From Talpa occidentalis (lineage: Eukaryota; Chordata; Mammalia; Eulipotyphla; Talpidae): a DNA stretch of 64,000 bases. The stretch is taken from assembly GCF_014898055.3 (NCBI RefSeq), contig NW_026555331.1, forward strand, positions 112,837,194 through 112,901,193. The letters are read 5' to 3'. Below are positions 22,441 through 33,627 of this stretch, in pieces. The notes below the pieces were generated by a model that was not told the origin of the DNA, ran no database searches, and was given only the letters and a program-made list of their open reading frames with translations. The translations under genes were made by a program, and so were the position numbers. Each line of letters begins with the position of its first letter. Position 1 is the stretch's first letter.

Positions 22441-23634
22441 TGAACATTATATACATCTATATCTTACCTAGTTCTGTATCTATTCATATTAAAAACTACA
22501 AGTCTATACTGGTAACTTCCAATCCAACAGCTCAAGGTGCAATCATGTCTTTCTTCTTTTTACATTTGTAACTCTTTTCTCCAACAGTGAGAAACCTGAT
22601 TTCAGTTATACCAGTGTATATACTTATTTGCTCAAGTCTAGAATATATAGAACAGAAAGTGGTTCCAAAATTCCTAACTCACACCTTTGCAAAAAGAAAA
22701 CCTGTTAACTAGAGCTCAATATTTATTTACTTTTCTGAGTTACAGTGACCACACACACCACTCCAGAAATCCCTATTGTACAGTTTGAGTTTTGACAAAT
22801 GCACTTAACTTTGTGACACATATCTCTCCAGACAGAATTTGTCCATTACTCAAAAATTTCTCTTGTGTTTCTCTCTTGAACCCTGCTGCCAGGAAGTAAT
22901 AACTTTCTCTTTTAACCACCGTTTAGTTCAACCAGTTCTAGAACTTTATATAAATGGAATAATATGGTACATGTGTATGTGTGGCTTCCTTCACTTGTCA
23001 CCATGCTTTTCAGATTCACATTATTATAAATCTGCAGTTTATTTTATTGCTGAGCATTATTCCCTTGTGTAGCATACAATTTGTTTATCTTCTTTTCTGT
23101 TGACAGACATTTGGGTTGGTTCCAGTTTTTAGTTATTTTAAATAAAGTAAGTGACTGTGAACATTTTTTAAATAAGTCTCCTTTGTGGACATACTGTTTT
23201 TATATTTATGGTGCAAAATATAAGATAGGTTTTTATTTAACAGTATAAGAAACTGCCAAATGCTTGTTCCAAGTGGTTGTATCATTTTTCACTTTCATCT
23301 GCAAGATATGAACATTCCAGTTGTTTCACATCCTTGTCAGTATTCTGACTTTTGAGTTTATTTAATCCTGGTCAGTCTAGTGGATATGTAGTAGTATCTC
23401 ACTGTGATTTTATCAACATTTTTCTGGTGACAATGATGAAAGTACTTTTTATGTATATATTGTCATTTGTATGTCTTTTTTTGGTGGAATTTTTGTTGAA
23501 GTTATTTAATATCATTGTTTCCTTTTCATTATTGAGTTGGAGGAGCTGTGTGTGTGTGTGTGTACGAATGTTTGCCAGAAGTATATTGTTAGAGTATTTT
23601 CTCCCAGGCTGTGACTAGTCTGTTATTTTTTCTT

Positions 23635-23914
23635 TTTTTCCTTTTTTTTTTTTTAAAGATTTATTTATTTATGCATACAAGAGCTGGAGTATAGGCCAGA
23701 GATGAGGGGTGGTGAGAGGACCCACCAAAGACAGAGTGGGGAACAGAACAGGCAGACTGACTGAAATACACTGCTGAGGGGAGCAGCGGGTGAGATAGAG
23801 GTCTGCTTCGCCATGTGGGTTTCTCTCTGGTCAGCCAGGGATCAAACTCAGGCTGCAGAGGCTGCGGATTGCTTGATAGTGCAGTGCTTAATCCCTTGAG
23901 CCACCAGGGAAGCC
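23635..23914 (-). mobile_element. tRNA-derived SINE, older subtype
   Basis: A perfect 15-bp duplication, ctgttattttttctt, flanks it (23620-23634 and 23915-23929). The body carries the variant gcatacaagagctggagtat, shared with the copies at 11239 and 26965. It inserted into the ancient L1. Confidence 0.92.
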
Positions 23915-23988
23915 CTGTTATTTTTTCTTAATATTATATTTTGTTGAACAGAATTTAAAACTTGAATAAAGTCTTATTTACATTTTTT

Positions 23989-24239
23989 TTAAGATTTATT
24001 TATTTATTTATACAAGCACTGGGTACAGTCAGAAGCGCGGGAGGGTGAGAGAATTCACCAGAGTCAGAGTGGAGAGCAGAGCAGGCAGACTGACGAAGTA
24101 CACTGCTGAGGGGAGCAGCGGGCGACAGGAGAGGTCTGTGCACCATGTGGGACCCTCCTCCGGTGACCGAACCGGCGCTGCAGAGGCTGTGGGCAGCTTC
24201 GCAACTCAGCGCTCAACTGCTTTGCCACTGGGGAGGCCC
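23989..24239 (-). mobile_element. tRNA-derived SINE, young subtype
   Basis: cttatttacatttttt flanks it (from 23973 and at 24240-24255). The body has the young form acaagcactgggtacagtca. It lies only 74 bp right of the previous SINE, in the same orientation, but has its own target-site duplication and a different subtype, so the two are separate insertions. A short deletion removes part of the head region (ggtgaccgaaccggcgctgc). Confidence 0.9.
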
Positions 24240-24354
24240 CTTATTTACATTTTTTCTTGTGGCTTTCTGTATCCTGTCAGATAAATCCTTACCTAACCCT
24301 TGTCACATCATGAAGATATTCTGCTCTTCTAATAATTTTTACTTTTTCACTTTT

Positions 24355-24470
24355 TAAATTTTATTTATATTTTTCAACTGTTTTTTAAATTGAGGTAACA
24401 GTGGTTTATAATACTGTATATGATCTGTAAGTTTAAGATCCCACTGATCTTTGGGTATATGATACCACAC
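24355..24470 (-). mobile_element. Old L1 3' end fragment
   Basis: ttttaaattgaggtaacagt followed by ggtttataatactgtatatg is the usual plus-strand appearance of the 3' end of a mid-age L1 lying on the minus strand. It sits inside the older L1 and no target duplication was resolved. Confidence 0.55.
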
Positions 24471-24800
24471 CAAGACATCAATAGTCTTCCAACATAATCC
24501 ATTGGAATATCTAGCTTTAACTTTAACATTTAGGTTTGGGGGCATCTATAGTTATGTATAACTGTGGCAACAAGGGTTGAAGCTTATTTTTCCGTGTGAA
24601 TATTCCGTTGTTGAAGCATCATTTGTTAAAACACCCCCTCCCCCCACCCTGCCCATTGAATTACTTTGACACCATTTGGAAAATCAGTTACCCATATAAG
24701 TGTCAGTTCCCTTAACAATTTTAATTGTGAACATGACTTTGCTTTTCATTGCATTACCACCTTTTATTTTTATTTTACATGGCATTCATAAAAACTCACT

Positions 24801-26880
24801 CAGCTTTTACCTGGGGGAATATTTGTTGTGGTTTGACCACCCTCTTCTTCAAATGCCAGTGCAAATTGTTTTGTGTTTTGCCTTGGTGTGAAATCTATCC
24901 CTGGAGTCTAACACATACACCATTTGCTTCTCTTGACATTTTCCATTTGGCAATGCAGAAGACCTTCTGGGTAGATTTCCGCCCCCCCCCCCTTCCCTAT
25001 CCTTATTTAGGTAATAGAATTTAAACAGTGTAATTAATCAGTCTTTCATTTTTCTCAAAGCATTATATGCCATGATTTTATAGTAAATGCAATTAAGGCA
25101 GCCGACATACTTTTCTTCCTTTTTTTGCGGAGGGGTGGGGTTCATTTATTCAATGTTGATGTGTAGGGTTGCTACATAAGCTGTCTTACTGTGAGCTCAG
25201 GGATAACTAGCAGTTTTATCTTTGTGGTCACATATCATAAACCTTTGAAACCTTTAAGAGCATAGACATGGTTGAAATTTGTCATAATGGGTACCTGTAC
25301 TCAGCCCATAAAATATACATACACATGAGCAGAAATACAGTTCTCCTATTCCTTATAAAAATTAGGAAGCCGTCTTGGAGATCTCATTAGTAGTAGCTCT
25401 GGGCTACTGCAGAGAGGAATCATACCTCTCTGTCTTACTGCTTGGGATTCATTTTCCCAAGGTTAGCAATTTTCTTCCATAATCTACTATTTTCCTTTGG
25501 AGGAAAATACTAAATTGTCTTATTTTTCTCTGATTTTAGATCTTTCATGCATAGCATTTTTAGGGCTTCATCTCCCATTAATTTGCCCTCTGGCTTTCAT
25601 GGTAAGAATGCACTTTTTGTAATTAGGTGCACAGCTGATGATGTGCCTCCAGTAGCCATCAGCATGCGACCTTGACAGTGTGTGTCAGGAAAAAATGTGT
25701 TGGGTGACTGTTGTTATCTCTTATCCACGGAAGCTGAGCAAGAATAATGGCAGATGACAGGGCGAGGCAGGCCCAAGGCTCCCAGGAAGAGTTGCTTTCT
25801 GCAGCATCTTGTGCACAACGACCTGTCAGAGATGCTGAGAGTTTGTGGCCAGAGCTCCACATGGCTGACAAGGCAGCAGCATTTTGTTTGGAATGTGGAC
25901 ATGTATTGAATTTGTATTAGCTTCTTTTGTAAGGCAAAGTGCAAGTACATAATGAAATAAGTAACGTGTGTAGAAACATTGATTTTTGTTTCATACTGGG
26001 GCACAGAGGCCAGGCCTGTTCTCTGATTGGTGTTCAAATGGGGGCCGATCTTTAGCCTGCAGCTGCTTTGCATTCGTTTTGGAAACAAGCACATTCTTCC
26101 TTTGTTGTCCTCATCCATCCAGGAAAGAGGGGCATCTGTTGTCATATCCATTGTTTATCTGCGAGAAACAGTTTTACTTAATTATTTTCACTGCTGCTAG
26201 TGGCCTGGCTTGGCTCTTTCCCTTTTGAAAAGATAATAGAACTCAGTGCTGTTAATATGTTTTAATTAGTGAGCTCATGGCACAGCCAGCACTGCATATT
26301 TAGCTCTTCAGATGGCTTTATAGATAGGAGCCTCTACAGCAGAAAGAGAAGCCTGGGAGCGGGCACGCTTCCTTAGAGCCACGTTCAACTCTCACAGCAG
26401 CTGAGCAGTACATTATTTTCTCATTGGCATTATTCCTGTTTCTTCCTGCCATTATGGCAAAAACATGCTTTCTAGGTTATTTCATGTGTTTCCTTTGTAT
26501 TTTACCTTTCCCAGCTTTGAGGGGAAAACCAATTCTACTCCAGTATGGAGTAATGCACATTCTGAGAATATGTTATTTTAGTTGTTTACATGGAGAGCTA
26601 TAGCTCCTTCATTTTAAAACAAAGCATTTGAATCGCAGTGAGCTTCCAGGCACTTTTGAGCTCTTAGTTTAGAATTGTCCATGAAGTTGAGGTTCTGGGG
26701 GTTTATAAGCCATAACATCAGAAATCCAGGACCCAAGGAAAGGGGACTTTGGCTGGTACCGGTGTACTAATGGCCTTGGAAAAAGGGTAGTTTCAGCTGG
26801 TCCCTGCAGTGTTACTCTGTCTTTGCAATTGTAAAAAGTCAGGGCAGGGCTTTCCAACATACCACTTTTTCCTTATCCTT
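24801..26880. other. Unique DNA, possible conserved noncoding region
   Basis: No recent repeats are visible over about 2 kb, in contrast to neighbouring DNA. 25640-26660 has balanced composition and dense transcription-factor-like words (attagtgagctcatggcac, tgacagtgtgtgtcagg), but no coherent open frame. The longest minus frame (26151-25714, 145 codons) has no recognised domain. Conservation in other mammals is an inference that needs an alignment. Confidence 0.35.
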
Positions 26881-26886
26881 CTTTGG

Positions 26887-26957
26887 AAACAAACAGGGTT
26901 GTATTTCTTTCTTGGCATATTAAAACAAACAGGGTTGTATTTCTTTCTTGGCATATT
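26887..26957 (+). repeat. 36-bp tandem duplication
   Basis: aaacaaacagggttgtattt and ctttcttggcatatt occur twice in tandem (26887-26921 and 26923-26957) with no mismatches. This indicates a recent slippage or repair event next to the SINE nest. Confidence 0.95.
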
Positions 26958-26964
26958 GAAATGT

Positions 26965-27102
26965 GTGTGTTTGTGCTTGTGTGTGTGTTTTAAAAGTTAT
27001 TTATGCATGCAAGAACTGGGGTGTAGAGTGTTGTGGGGTGGTGAGAGGATTTACCAGAGGCAGAGTGGGGAGCAGAACAGGTGGATCTAAAATACACTGC
27101 TG
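26965..27102 (-). mobile_element. Outer SINE, 3' half (nest)
   Basis: An older-subtype SINE on the minus strand, split by a younger plus-strand SINE. This half holds the tail (now GT-rich on plus, CA-rich in element sense) and body. It continues at 27389. An 8-bp repeat, tgaaatgt (26957-26964 and 27545-27552), brackets the whole outer SINE. Confidence 0.85.
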
Positions 27103-27388
27103 GGCCTCCCCTGGTGGCACAGCAGTTGAGTGCTGGGCTGCAAAGCTGCCTGCAGCCTCTGCAGCGCCTGTTCGATCCCCAGCCACCAGTGAGGGTCCCA
27201 CATGGCGCGACAGACCTCTCCTGCCGCGCCTGCTGCTCCCCTCAGCAGTGTATTTCTTTGTCAGTCTGCCTGTTCTATTCCCAACTCTGGCTCTGGTGAA
27301 TTCTCTCACCCTCCCGTGCTTCTGACTGTACCCAGTGCTTGTATAAATAAATAAATAAATAAATAAATCCTTAAAAAATAATAAAATG
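27103..27388 (+). mobile_element. Inner SINE nested in an older SINE
   Basis: A complete plus-strand copy: head gggcctcccctggtggcaca with a box A-like tggcacagcagt (27115-27126) and a box B-like tgttcgatccc (27169-27179), body cagcagtgtatttctttgtc, and (AAAT)n tail ending in ccttaaaaaataataaaatg. A perfect 13-bp duplication, aaatacactgctg, flanks it (27090-27102 and 27389-27401). It is the best copy for reading this family 5' to 3'. Confidence 0.95.
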
Positions 27389-27544
27389 AAATACACTGCT
27401 GAGGGGAGCATTGGACAAGACACAGAGTTCTGCTGCACCATGTGGGTCAGCTCCCTGGCCAGGGCTCAAACTCATGTCACGGTGACTGGCAATAATAGCT
27501 TGATAGTGGTGTGTCTTTAACCCCTGTGCCACCAAGGAGGCCCC
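27389..27544 (-). mobile_element. Outer SINE, 5' half (nest)
   Basis: This continues the body and tRNA-like head of the SINE interrupted at 27102. The head end reads gtgccaccaaggaggcccc at 27527-27545. Confidence 0.85.
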
Positions 27545-28039
27545 TGAAATGTAATTTTAAAAACGTTACAGTTTTCGAAAGTCTATACTGCTGTGTGAGA
27601 TTTGTTGGGTAGAAGGTATCATTCTCTTTTGAGGAACTTAAACCTAGCCCTTGGGAGGTGAGGTGACTGTCCCAATCTCTGTCACCCTGCTGATGCTTGC
27701 CAAGGTTGGAGGTGAGCACCTGAATTTCTAACTCTTGATATTAAATGTGTTGCATGGTGATATAATAACAGAGATGCCCTTTATGATTCTCTTTTGCTCA
27801 CAGTTGATATCATAAGAAGCATTCCTTGTATTTTATTTTTTTTTTTATTATTTTTTTTTTATTAGATAATAAATTTTATTGTTATATTCCCCATACAATT
27901 GCAGCGCCCCCATTCTGACCCCAATCCCTCCCCTCCCGCCCCTGCCCCCCTAAAAGTGTCTCTGGTTCATAGTTTTTTGTTGATTTTGATTTTCACTTTC
28001 TTATAGTTATTCATTTTCCTGGTCCCTTATTTAAGTTTT

Positions 28040-28926
28040 CTAGATTCCTGCTATGAGTGAGACCATCCGGTATTTTTCTTTTTCTTTTTGGCTTATTTCG
28101 CTGAGCATGATCCCTTCCAGCGCCATCCATGTTGCTGCAAATTGCATGTGTTTATCTTTTTTGAATGCTGAGTAATATTCCATGGTATATATGTACCACA
28201 TCTTCTTGATCCAGTCATCTATTTTTGGGCATTTGGGTTGTTTCCAAAGCTTAGCTATTGTAAACAGTGCTGCTATAAACATAGGGGTGTAGGTGTTCTT
28301 TGGAATTGATGTTTCTGTGTCCTTTGGGTAAATACCTAGGAGTGGAATTGCTGGATCATATGGAAGCTCTATGTTTAGTAGGTCCAGAAATCTCCACACA
28401 GCTTTCCACAGTGGTTGGACCAGTTTGCACTCCCACCAACAGTGCAGAAGAGTTCCTTTTTCTCCACACCCTCGCCAACATTTGTTGTTGCTAGTTTTTT
28501 TAATATGTGCCATTCTCACTGGTGTAAGATGGTATCTCATGGTAGTTTTGATTTGCATTTCCCTGATGACAAGTGATGTTGAACATTTTTTCATATGCCT
28601 GTTGGCCATTTGCATTTCCTCTTCAGAGAAGTTTCTTTTTAGCTCTTCTGCCCATTTTTTGACTGGATTATTTTCTTTGTTGTTGTTGAGTCTCATCAGC
28701 TCTTTGCAGATTTTTGTGATCAGTCCTTTATCATTAGTGTTGGGTGCAAAAATGTTCTCCCAGTTGGTGGGGTTTCTCTTTGTTTTTGTTATTGTCTCTT
28801 TTGCTGTGCAGAAGCTCTTTAATTTGATGTAGTCCCAGCTGTTTATCTTCGCCTTCACTATCACTGCTTTGGGTGATGTGTCTGTAAAGATGTCTTTGAT
28901 GTGCAAATCACGTAGTGTTTCGCCTA
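28040..28926 (-). pseudogene. L1 ORF2 C-terminal segment (not inverted)
   Basis: This open minus frame encodes the ORF2p C-terminus from [14 protein letters not shown] to SLIAGI, including [18 protein letters not shown]. The track extends into the inverted part up to 28969, which is only read-through of the opposite strand. There is no start, endonuclease or RT. Confidence 0.85.
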
Positions 28927-30105
28927 TAACGTTATCCAACACATCAACAAAAAGAAATATAAAAACCATATGATAATATCAATAGATGCTGAGAAAGCTT
29001 TCGACAAAGTGCAACACCCATTCATGATAAAAGCCCTTGAAATTCTTGGGATACAAGGAACATACCTTAACATCATAAAGGCCATCTATGACAAGCCAAC
29101 AGCTAGTATCATTCTCAATGGTGAAAAGCTGAAAGCAATTCCATTAAGATCTGGAACAAGACAAGGATGTCCACTCTCACCACTGCTTTTCAATATAATA
29201 CTGGAAGTCCTAGCCAGGGCAATAAGACAAGAGAAAGACATCCAAGGAATCCAAATAGGAAAAGAAGAAGTCAAACTATCACTATTTGCAGACGATATGA
29301 TATTATACATAGAGAACCCCAAAAACTCCACAGAAAAGCTAATTCAACTCATCAATCAGTTCAGTAAAGTGGCAGGATACAAAATCAACACGCAAAAGTC
29401 AGTAGCCTTCCTATACACAAACAATAAATCTGAAGAAGAAGAAATCAAAAAAACCATCCCTTTCGTTATTGAAACAAAAAAAATCAAATATTTGGGAATA
29501 AATCTAACAAAAGAGGTAAAGGACCTATACAAAGAAAACTATAAAACACTGTTAAAAGAAATAGAAGAAGACACAAAGAAATGGAGAGATATCCCCTGCT
29601 CATGGATTGGAAGAATAAACATTATTAAAATGGCCATCCTTCCAAAAGCAATATACAGATTCAATGCTATTCCAATCAAAATTTCAATGTCATTCTTCAA
29701 AGAAATAGAACAATTATTGATGAAATTCATATGGAATCACAAAAAACCCCGAATAGCCAAAGCTCTCCTGAAAAAAAAAGAAGGGAATGGAGGCATCACA
29801 CTCCCAGACTTCAAACTATACTACAAAGCCATAATCATCAAAACTGCATGGTATTGGAACAAGAACAGACATACAGACCAATGGAATCGAATAGAAAATC
29901 CAGAAATAAACCCACAGATTTATGGTCAACTAATCTTTGACAAAGGAGCAAAGACTATGCATTGGAGCAAAGAAAGTTTGTTCAATAAATGGTGCTGGGA
30001 AAACTGGGTCGCTACATGCAAAAGAATGAAGCTTGACCACTACCTCACACCATACACAAAAATCAACTCAAAATGGATTAAAGAATTAGACATAAGACCT
30101 GAAAC
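28927..30105 (+). pseudogene. L1 ORF2 RT segment (inverted)
   Basis: This is an open frame of about 390 codons from [14 protein letters not shown] through the RT core. [12 protein letters not shown] and the fingers/palm region ([38 protein letters not shown]) are intact, ending at RPETI at the duplication. It is the best-preserved RT core in the window, but lacks the endonuclease and the start, and is detached from its C-terminus. Confidence 0.88.
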
Positions 30106-30121
30106 CATTCCTTGTATTTTA

Positions 30122-31614
30122 GATCAATGAAATGCACTGTGTCACCAGTGCCACAAAGCAGGGCCTACTGGGAAAGACAACACCTGTAGAACTTATGTAA
30201 ATCTTCCTATTCACCCTTCTACGTAGGAAGCTTCTGGGGAGGGCAAAGTTGTGTTGTAAATAATGACCTCTTTCTCTCCTCTTGGAATGACCATTCATTA
30301 TTCATTTTCTCTCTCTACCCCTCCTTTTGCTCCCCACAAATGAAAGTCCATGTGTACACTGGGAAGGTTTGAAGGATGCAGTTCACTTTTTGCCTGGAGT
30401 TATTGTTGCCTGGCAACTCACAGAAGTTTCTTGTGCTTTACTGGAGTGAAGAGCTGGGGAATAGAGCATTTAGGTGTGGAGAGGGTAGAGGCATCTCACT
30501 CTATTTGTACCAGGTTTCATAGAATCCTAAAGAACTGGGTGTAAAAGGGTGGTAGTTATTTACCTGAGGACCTCAAAGTTAAGGCTGTAGTACTTGGTCG
30601 AGCAGGAGGCATCATTGGACGGCCCTGGGAGGTGTACTTCAATTATGTGAGGACACACTTGCCTGAGGAGGATGTGTCTTACTTACTGCTGCTGGGGCTC
30701 AAGGAGGTTCAAAGATTCTCATTCAGCATTTTGTGTGCCTTTTTGGAGGGATCAGTGCCTGATAGCATGCTTTGTCCACACCAGAAATACTTTGGTGCAA
30801 GAAGTCTTTGGTATTCAGCATTCAAAACCAGGCCAGACCATGCCAATGGCTACAGTTATTTGTCACTTGATATCAGATTAAAAAGTAGCAACGGCCAACA
30901 GAACGGAGACTGCTGCTGCCTATCTTCCCTGCAGCCGCTTGCTTCCTCCTTGCTGTCCCCAACAGAGCCAGTCCCAATGTTAGAATTAAGAGAGCATGCC
31001 AATCCCTTCCCATTTTGGGTGGAAACTAGTAACAAGTGTAATCTCTGTTAGAAGAACTGCACACCCTGGCTTTGAACTGGATTGAACTAAATTTTAAACT
31101 ATGAGTCTGGAGGCATTTTTGAATTAGACTGAGATAAGTTTGATTGGCAAGTTGAAGTTTGACCTTTGCCTGTATGAATGGAGTCCTTGATGTAGGGATT
31201 GGTAATATTCAATGAAAAAAAAATTAAAGCCCTGTGTTGAGACTCCTCTGCCAAATCTAACAGAATAAATCAGCATTGACTTGAAACTCTGGTGGTTCAC
31301 ACTTTATTCCATTTAGTTCAGATGTGTATAGAAAATAAAGCTGCTTCATTTTTTGTAAGTCTCCTTAATCTGTCTAACAACACATCCATCCCTTCTGGGG
31401 CTTTAGCTTAACCAGGGGGCTTTTCACTCACCTATGCCCTCACACTAACCCTACCTTTTCCCTCACAATGATACAATGATTTGGGAACCTGAGAGGATGG
31501 GCTTTCTACTTTTTTTTTTTTTTTTTTTTTTTTACCAGATTATCAATGTTTCCTTCTGTCATTTCCTGGCAGATTAATTTCTAGGGAGCCTAATTTAGGA
31601 GGGAAAACAACAAT
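30122..31614. other. Unique DNA with one unassigned open frame
   Basis: The plus frame from about 30545 to 31051 is open (about 165 codons, from the stop at 30542) and reads SYLPEDLKVKAVVLGRAGG onward with VYFNYVRTHLPEEDVSYLL. I do not recognise it. AATAAA-like signals occur at 31263 and 31336, but no poly-A tail, no upstream start and no TSD can be seen. It may be a decayed retrocopy or chance. Confidence 0.3.
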
Positions 31615-31800
31615 ACACTGTTCACCTTATTGCACACAATCTCACTTAATCCTTCTCCAGTTCTGAGCTGCATTATTTTCTTTTATAATAAAGAATATTC
31701 TCTAGATGAAATGCAGAGACGTCAAGGCATTCTCCAGGTCATACATTCAGTAAGAGACAGAACTGAGATTTAAACTCCTCACTCCATTATGCCGTCCTCT
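31615..31800 (-). mobile_element. MIR SINE remnant
   Basis: caatctcacttaatccttct, then gcagagacgtcaaggcattc and gacagaactgagatttaaac keep the order of MIR in reverse. Highly diverged. Confidence 0.55.
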
Positions 31801-33480
31801 CTTTTCTGCAGAATGTGCTGTTGTTCTAGGTCAGCACTCTTTAAAGAGTACACCAAATTTGCCAGAAATTCAGTGCAGCTACATTTTGATATGGGTCAGT
31901 GGATGATATTTTGTTCTCCTCATGGAAAACATCAAAATGATCGTGCTTTTCTTTCATATTTAATTAGCCAAGCTAAATGCTTGTATGTGAAGCCAGCTAG
32001 TGGGTTCATTTCCTATTGTATATACTGCACAATATGTGCAATGCGGATGCACTTGCTTATGTTAAAAGGCAGAGTAATGACAACAGCAGCAGCAAAATAA
32101 ATGGCTGAATCAGAACCCCCAGCAAGTCAGGGACATTGCAAGGCTGAGTCAGACTCTGAGGATGATCCAGTAAATGACCCCAGGCTGTTCTTTTGTGTGC
32201 TGCTTCAGACATCTCTGGCACAAATTGTATTTACAGGACACCTTCATTTTACTGGAAAAGGGATTTGGGTGCTTTTTCTTTCCTGATTTGGATCTCTACC
32301 TTTCAGTGTTGCAGGAAAGGGCTGTTTCTCCATAGCCTCCTATTGCATGTGCAGTTACCCAGCATGTGCCACCTTCACCTTTCTTGTCTATTTTTTTTAA
32401 GCATGCAGTTTCCTAAGAGGGAGCCCAACCTTTATATTAAGCAGGAAAGTATTATGACTTGCAGGGATGGCCATTTCAAATGTCACATTTAGTTTTCAGT
32501 GGTTCATGCAGCATTTTGCCTTGCATATGGACACTAATGTGTTCTCTGTGAGGTTAATCTGGCTCTTGGGCTTGTGTTTTCCAGTCAAATCCAGAAAGTT
32601 CCATATGGTACTGTTTTTATTCTTGCATCATCTTTCCTAGTTGTTGACCTTTAGACATGAAATTGGTCTGTTTTGAATACAGATGAAATATGAATTAGAA
32701 CTCATGTGCATATGGATCTTTGTTATGAAAATGCAGAGTTTACCCTTGTGTTTTAAATACTAAAGTCAAAGTTATTCTGAACCATAGGAATTCCATGGAG
32801 GATTAGAATCTGTTCAATGAATAGGAATAAGTTCAACCTCTTAAAATACAGGTAAAATATGATGTTAAATCTGTACTGAGTATTGCCATTGTAGAGCTTG
32901 TTACTCTTTTCCCTGGGGAGGCTCATTGTTTGTAGGTGTTGTTGATGAAGATGGGTATGCTGTCTCCAGAAGCTGTTGCATAATCCTAATGAGTAGAGCA
33001 GAAAGGAGATGCAGAAAACATGATGGTGGAAACTCACCTAAATTACTACCTTATGGTATAATTTTAAATCATTAATATCCTTTACTCTGCATTACTCTTC
33101 ATTGATTTTTATAGTTGAATAATCAAAATGTTAACTGATAGAATATATAATGTAATCTGTTGTGTTACCCTAGAGAATTTACTTACAGGATTATTTATTT
33201 TTCACTTTAACTATTTCCCTTCTAAGAACTTTGTGGAGAAATTTCTTTGCTCCTACAGCAGAACAAGGCACATACATAATGATTAAAACTCTGCTTCCCA
33301 AAAATGATAAGAAATCAAAATATAGAATAACCTATATAAATTAAATAGGATTACCTGATCAATATTTTTAAGTGACTACACTGGGGAATGCTAGGGAAAA
33401 GCCATTGGTACCAAAGTAGGGACTTTGTCAGCTGTTTTTCTTGGCTGATATTAACTGGATAATTTATTAGGTGTCTCTCT
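31801..33480. other. Unique DNA, possible conserved noncoding region
   Basis: There are no recent repeats. 31830-32110 (cagcactctttaaagagtac, tttaattagccaagctaaat, gcaatgcggatgcacttgct) looks unlike decaying repeat DNA and has homeodomain-like TAATTA words. The open frames (31789-32286) have no known domain. Regulatory function is inference only. Confidence 0.3.
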
Positions 33481-33560
33481 TTTTTTTTTTTTTAATTGAG
33501 GTAACATTGGATTACAGAACTGAGTATGTTTTAGGAGTACAGATCATAAGTTTTCTAAAA
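33481..33560 (-). mobile_element. Old L1 3' end fragment
   Basis: A poly-T run followed by taattgaggtaacattggat and ggagtacagatcataagttt, the usual 3' end of a mid-age L1 on the minus strand. Only about 80 bp remain. Confidence 0.6.
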
Positions 33561-33627
33561 GTGAGGAATTTGACTGATTCTCCTTAAGTTCCTTACATTT
33601 AGCTTAGTGGCTGTTTTCATTGTGATT

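Larger units (their letters stand above)
21520..24800 (-). mobile_element. Ancient L1M-type element, 3'UTR plus ORF2
   Basis: 21520-22700 follows the long 3'UTR of old mammalian L1 families (acacagggtcccacattgca, acccactagttttagcaacc, acaagtctatactggtaact, ccaatccaacagctcaaggt). 22930-23640 follows the end of ORF2 on the minus strand (ggaataatatggtacatgtg, gacatttgggttggttccag, gttggaggagct), and 24590-24690 holds more ORF2 (gcatcatttgttaaaa, then attgaattactttgacacca). Order and orientation agree with one element about 2.6 kb long before later insertions. No reading frame survives. SINEs at 23635 and 23989 and an L1 tail at about 24355 interrupt it. Confidence 0.7.
27836..30105. mobile_element. 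Twin-primed (5'-inverted) young L1
   Basis: One insertion bounded by a perfect 16-bp duplication, cattccttgtatttta (27820-27835 and 30106-30121). The left part (27836-28926) is the L1 3' half on the minus strand with poly-A. The right part (28927-30105) is the adjoining upstream ORF2 segment on the plus strand. The two ORF2 segments abut in the source, apart from a loss of about 20 nt (between RPETI and IGETL codons). This is the known outcome of twin priming. Both halves lack internal stops, so the insertion is young. Confidence 0.95.

Noticed and set aside
25714..26151. 145-codon minus-strand frame as a gene
   Set aside because: No domain, no start context and no splice signals; ordinary for DNA of this composition.
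27115..27179. A tRNA gene
   Set aside because: Box A- and B-like motifs belong to the SINE head; no clover-leaf with acceptor pairing is evident, and the copy has SINE body, tail and TSD.
28300..28832. Plus-strand frames such as [20 protein letters not shown] at several places (3154, 6702, 13946, 28371, 41257)
   Set aside because: They are antisense shadows of the conserved L1 ORF2 C-terminus; they recur in every L1 copy.
28927..30105. Reverse transcriptase frame as a possible retron, group II intron or diversity-generating system
   Set aside because: Motifs and sequence match L1 ORF2 in the same window base for base; the setting is mammalian.
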